From: Penium margaritaceum
Lineage: Eukaryota > Streptophyta > Zygnematophyceae > Desmidiales > Peniaceae
Assembly: GCA_023375785.1 (NCBI GenBank)
Contig: SZWC01000034.1
Coordinates: 443,243 to 507,242, forward strand
DNA length: 64,000 bases
Reading direction: 5' to 3'
This document shows, piece by piece, positions 60,601-64,000 of this stretch. A program made the translations under genes and the position numbers. The notes under the pieces are model-generated. The model was not told the DNA's origin, did no database searches, and saw only the letters and a program-made list of their open reading frames with translations. The stretch's first letter is position 1. Each line of letters starts with the position of its first letter.

Positions 60601-62196
60601 GTACATGTGCACTGTGATTGGACACTTTGACCGTGGCTGACTCGTGTTATGATTCATAGCCGTTTAAGGTACTTGGTAAACTTCGTAATAATGGTCAGTG
60701 GCACATGCCAACATTGTCAAGGCATTGTGCACAATAGCCGTGTCAAGCCACCAGTTTTCTACCTTGTTTATACCTGCATGGTCATGCCTAGTACATATGA
60801 ACTGTGATTGGACACTCTAACCGTGGCTGACTCGTGTTATGATTCATAGAAGTACAAGTCACTTGGAAACATTTCTGTTCATTCTCAGTGGCACATGCCA
60901 ACTTTGTCAATACATTGTGCACAATAGCCACACCAAGCCACCAGTATTCTACCTTGTCTATACCTGTAAGGTCATGCCTAGTATATCTGCAATGTGATTG
61001 GACACTCTGACCGTGGCTGACTCGTGTTATGATTCATAGCCATTTAAGGTACTTGGTAAGCTTTGTGGTCATGGTCAGTTGCAGCTGCCAACTTTGTCAA
61101 GGCATTGCGCACAATAGCCGTACCAAGACACCAGTTTTTTATCCTGTTTCTACCTGCAAGGTCATGCATATTAGATGTACGCTGTGATTGGGCACTCTGA
61201 CCGTGGTTGACTCGTGTTACGGTTTATAAAAGTAGAGGTCACTTGAATACATTTGTGGTCATGGTCAGTGGCACATGCCAACTTTGGCAATGCATTACGC
61301 ACAATAGCCACACCGAGCCACCAATATTTTACCTTCGTTGCATCTGAAAGATCATGCCTAGTATATATGCACTGTGATTGGACACAATGACCGTGGCTGA
61401 CTCGTATTATGATCAACAGAAGTAAAAGTCACTTGGATACATTTGTGGTCAGGGTCTGTGGCACATGCGAACTTTGTCAAGGCATTGCGCAAAATAGCCA
61501 CACCAAGCCACCAGTATTGTACCTTGTTTGCACCTGCAAGATCATGCCTAGTACATCTACACTGTGATTGGACTCTCTGACTGTGGCTGACTCGTGTTAT
61601 GATTCATAGCCGTTTCAGGTACTTCGTAAACTTTGTGGTCATGGTCAATGGTACATGCCAACTTTGTCAAGGCATTACGCACAATAGCCACACCGAGCCA
61701 CCAGTATTCTACCTTTTTTGCACATGCAAGATCATGCCTAGTACATGTGCACTGTGGTTGGACACTCTGACCGTGGCAAACTCGTGTTATGATTCATAGC
61801 CGTTTAAGGTACTTGGTAAACTTTGTAATAATGGTCAGTGGCACATGCCAACTTTGTCAAGGCATTGCGCACAATAGCCGTGTCAAGCCACCAGTATTGT
61901 ACCTTTTTTTTTACCTGCAAGCTCATGCCTAGTATATCTGAACTGTGATTGGACACTCTGACCGTGGCTGACTCGCGTTATGATTTGTAGAAGTAAAAGT
62001 CAGTTGGAAACATTTCTGTTCATGATCAGTGGCACATGCCAACTTTGTCAAGGCATTGCGCACAATAGCCACACCGAGACACCAGTGTTCTGCCTTGTTC
62101 ATACCTGCAAGGTCATGTCGAGTATATCTGCACTGTGTTTGGACACTCTGACCGTGGCTGACTCGTGTTATGATTGATAGCCATGTAAGGTACTTG
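57610..62196 (-). repeat. Second copy of the satellite segmental duplication
   Basis: Partner of 51,900-55,930, with single-monomer insertions, including the exact duplication at 57,821-58,183. It ends at the boundary with the plus-strand copia LTR. Confidence 0.8.
57821..58183 (-). repeat. Exact tandem duplication of one monomer
   Basis: 57,821-57,993 and 58,011-58,183 are identical over 173 bases, sharing GCATAATAGCCTCACCGAGC. A related monomer is at about 51,986, so the unit was duplicated after the larger segmental copy formed. Confidence 0.9.
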
Positions 62197-63175
62197 TGTC
62201 ATAATACACTCACAATATCACAAGTCAGCCCCAATGAGACTCATAATCCACAAGTGCCCCCCCGCGGCAAAGCAAGGGCATACGAATGTTGGACACCAAA
62301 AACATCTGTCGGTGACCAGCTCATCCCCGCGACGATGGCTCCACACAGGAACTGGTTCGGAATTTCCCTGGCCGACACTTAACGAACGGCCGGTTGCACG
62401 ACAATGGTCATCCAGAACCAGCGCTCCGGACCTCACTCCGCGCTCACGTGGCGGAGAAGCGCTCTCTCGCCCACGTACCAAAAACGGGCACAGCTGAACA
62501 ACACCGGCGCACCACTCCAGGACTACGTGCCTCCACGATGTCCCCCACCTCTCTTGTTCGTGCCGAGCCGCGAAGCGGCTCCGCACCCTGCCTCCATGGC
62601 AGATGCAGCCAAGCGGCTACGGCACCACTTGGGCTATCGCCCCCCATAGTAGAGACTAGGACTGGTACTTAACTAGTTCAATGCTCCTTGTATATTCGGC
62701 CTCTTTCATTAGCTATCTACTCAAATCAATTGAGCTTGCCTCATCTTCCGCTACGCCCGCCGTCACGGCTGTGGCCTCACTGTGTCATCTCTTCGTCCAC
62801 CTTCATAGCTCTGGTACTTGCATCCCTCGTTACCTTCATTCGCATTCACCAGCTTTGCCCCTTGTCGCTCCTTTGCTTTGCTCAGTCTCACCCACATTGC
62901 CTCGTCGAGGCACCTTTGTACTTCTGCGCCCGTGCCTGTCGGCACTATGCTCACGCAAGTCACACTTCCGGATAGGCTCGTGCCTTTGGCACCGCCCCCA
63001 CGCTCGTTCTGCTTCCTTGCTTCAGCTTGTCAGCACTTGGTTGCCCGAGGCAACCATGTCTTGCCCTTCATGATGACTTCATCACGCTGTCAGCCGTCTG
63101 TAGTTTTGCCGATGCTTCCATACCTGACCCATCTGTCCCTCCGCTTCACCTATGTATCATTACATTTTCCTGACA
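62197..63175 (+). repeat. 5' LTR of the plus-strand copia element
   Basis: 979 bp from TGTCATAATACAC to TTTTCCTGACA, with TGTCA/TGACA inverted ends, directly followed by the primer-binding site. C/T-rich in its second half. Confidence 0.88.
62688..62697 (+). promoter_or_regulatory. Possible TATA box in the plus-strand LTR
   Basis: CTTGTATATTCGG lies midway in the LTR, where an LTR promoter would be expected. The match to a TATA consensus is only fair. Confidence 0.35.
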
Positions 63176-63187
63176 TGGTATCAGAGC
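63176..63187 (+). other. Primer-binding site (initiator Met tRNA), plus-strand element
   Basis: TGGTATCAGAGC immediately follows the LTR terminus TGACA, the canonical plant copia site on the plus strand. Confidence 0.95.
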
Positions 63188-63533
63188 AAAGTGAGAGCTG
63201 CTGGCTCTCCTCGTTGCTTCCTCTCCATCACTGATGCCTGAACCGCCGCGCCCCGCCGCACCGCCCCTTCCAGTCAGCCGAATCTCCACTTCTCATTTTC
63301 TCTCGCAACTACAAGGACAACAACATTGTGTATGGGCGCAACGTTGAGAGTCTCGCAGCAGCCATCACCTGCATCAGTCGCCGCCTGACGCCTCAAGCAC
63401 TCCGCTGAAGCGCGCACCTGGCAATCCACTAGCAAGCATCTCCAATAGCAGCAGCCATCTGGTCTCACAAGAAAAGCCTCCTCCTGTCCTCTTCATCCTT
63501 CTACATTGTGTCAACACCACCACTGGGCCGTGT
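63188..63533 (+). other. Leader of the plus-strand copia element
   Basis: This stretch has no supported gene. The phrase GTGTATGGGC(G/A)CAAC occurs at about 63,328 and again at 63,530, hinting at an internal duplication. Confidence 0.4.
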
Positions 63534-64000
63534 ATGGGCACAACCCCCAGTGACGGCGCCACACACGAACAACAACAACCGAGTCTCCTCAGCCTCTTCA
63601 ACAATGTCTCCATATCTCAGCAGAGCTACGCATGTCTCCTCCTTCAACGGGGCATCATGATCCTCTACGTACTCGGTTGCCTTGCAGTAGTAGCCTGGCA
63701 TCAGCACAAGCAACAGAAGCAGCGTTCACAGCATCCTGATCCTCAGCCATCTTCAGAAGCTGTAGCTTCAGCTACTGTCATCACCCACATCAACCTTCCC
63801 CAACCTGAATTGACCAAAGACCATGACTCTCCTCCTAAAACGATCATCTCGGCATCATCTGCCTCACCCGGCCGCCTCCCCACCTTCTCATCGCCTTCAG
63901 AACCTGAACTGTGTCCACGCACAAAGAGCCCTCCAGCCACATCTCCCCATTGTATGACCTCCTCTCTCTCTAACCGCCAAAGTACACGAGCCCCTCTTTC
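63534..64000 (+). CDS. Partial ORF of unknown function, open at the window edge
   Basis: From ATG at 63,534 the plus strand is open for at least 155 codons to the edge. Upstream the same frame is open back to a TGA at 63,345-63,347, and beyond that to an ATG at 63,234. Around residues 42-56 a hydrophobic stretch (IMILYVLGCLAVVAW) followed by basic HQHKQQKQR looks like a single membrane span. The rest is Ser/Pro-rich and low in complexity. It lies where a copia gag should start but shows no DG.N...W motif, so it may be an additional leader-encoded protein, captured host sequence, or chance. Function unknown. Confidence 0.35.
   Translation, partial: MGTTPSDGATHEQQQPSLLSLFNNVSISQQSYACLLLQRGIMILYVLGCLAVVAWHQHKQQKQRSQHPDPQPSSEAVASATVITHINLPQPELTKDHDSPPKTIISASSASPGRLPTFSSPSEPELCPRTKSPPATSPHCMTSSLSNRQSTRAPL

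Larger units (their letters stand above)
46862..62196 (-). repeat. 190-bp satellite array, reverse orientation, segment 4
   Basis: About 81 monomers of the reverse-oriented satellite. It starts abruptly next to gypsy gag (TCAATGGCCACGCCGAGCC, normally CAATAGCCACACCGAGCC) and ends within a monomer at GGTACTTG, where the plus-strand copia LTR begins. All three monomer subtypes are present in variable order. It includes several internal duplications, listed separately. Confidence 0.96.
62197..64000 (+). mobile_element. Copia element on the plus strand, cut by the window edge
   Basis: It begins inside a satellite monomer after ACTTG (62,192-62,196, the likely target duplication; its partner would be outside the window). 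It has a complete LTR, a primer-binding site and at least 0.8 kb of interior. The LTR is longer than and unlike the minus-strand family, so it is a different copia lineage. Confidence 0.87.

Noticed and set aside
46862-62196. Regular direct repeats resembling a CRISPR array
   Set aside because: The repeat is 190 bp with no unique spacers and no cas genes; the context is eukaryotic satellite.
160-62196. CENP-B box in the satellite
   Set aside because: No match to the NTTCGNNNNANNCGGGN pattern in the consensus monomer; a centromeric role stays unproven.
62197-63175. Frames of 87-138 codons within the plus-strand LTR region
   Set aside because: Several overlap on both strands in a C/T-rich LTR, with no conserved domain and no support beyond length.

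Overview
The window looks like nuclear heterochromatin of a plant-lineage (streptophyte) eukaryote. About two thirds of it is one 190-bp tandem satellite. The rest is decayed LTR retrotransposons and one short terminal-inverted-repeat element. Three lines of evidence point to the plant lineage: Ty1/copia primer-binding sites of the classic initiator-Met type (TGGTATCAGAGC), the nucleosome-sized satellite, and the mix of copia and gypsy families. The species cannot be named from the sequence; a large-genome charophyte alga or a land plant would both fit. I see no host protein-coding gene, tRNA, rRNA or CRISPR array. Many short open frames of 60-100 codons in the satellite are by-products of the repeat.

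Layout. 1-159: tail of an unidentified element. 160-17,868: satellite in 'forward' orientation, interrupted by a 450-bp hAT-like MITE (6,880-7,329). 17,869-20,714: 5'-truncated-in-view copia element on the minus strand (internal leader, PBS, LTR). 20,715-26,846: satellite, now in the opposite orientation, which holds for the rest of the window. 26,847-32,238: a minus-strand copia insertion with matching 665-bp LTRs and a 5-bp target duplication (GTTTG). It contains a second LTR and a chimeric interior with a gag but no pol. 32,239-36,235: satellite. 36,236-38,711: a third minus-strand copia copy (3' LTR, polypurine tract, degenerate gag split by an assembly gap, leader). This runs directly into 38,712-46,861, an LTR-less block of Ty3/gypsy coding sequence (minus strand). 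46,862-62,196: satellite. 62,197-64,000: a plus-strand copia element with a complete 5' LTR and PBS, cut by the window edge.

How the parts relate. The three minus-strand copia copies share LTR blocks, a long GC-rich leader built of repeated modules, and a small gag. None shows protease, integrase or reverse transcriptase, so they look like a non-autonomous gag-only (TR-GAG-like) family that depends on a helper. The gypsy block reads gag, protease, RT, RNase H, then unexpectedly a second, intact protease motif, a Pro-rich segment, a helical and coiled-coil ORF, and only then integrase. Frames are largely preserved across these joins apart from nonsense codons, mostly TAG. The satellite carries three monomer subtypes that form 570-bp trimers in places, plus larger local amplifications (1,330 bp, and a block of about 4 kb duplicated about 6.2 kb away). 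This is typical of unequal exchange. The array could be centromeric or pericentromeric, but the sequence alone does not show that.
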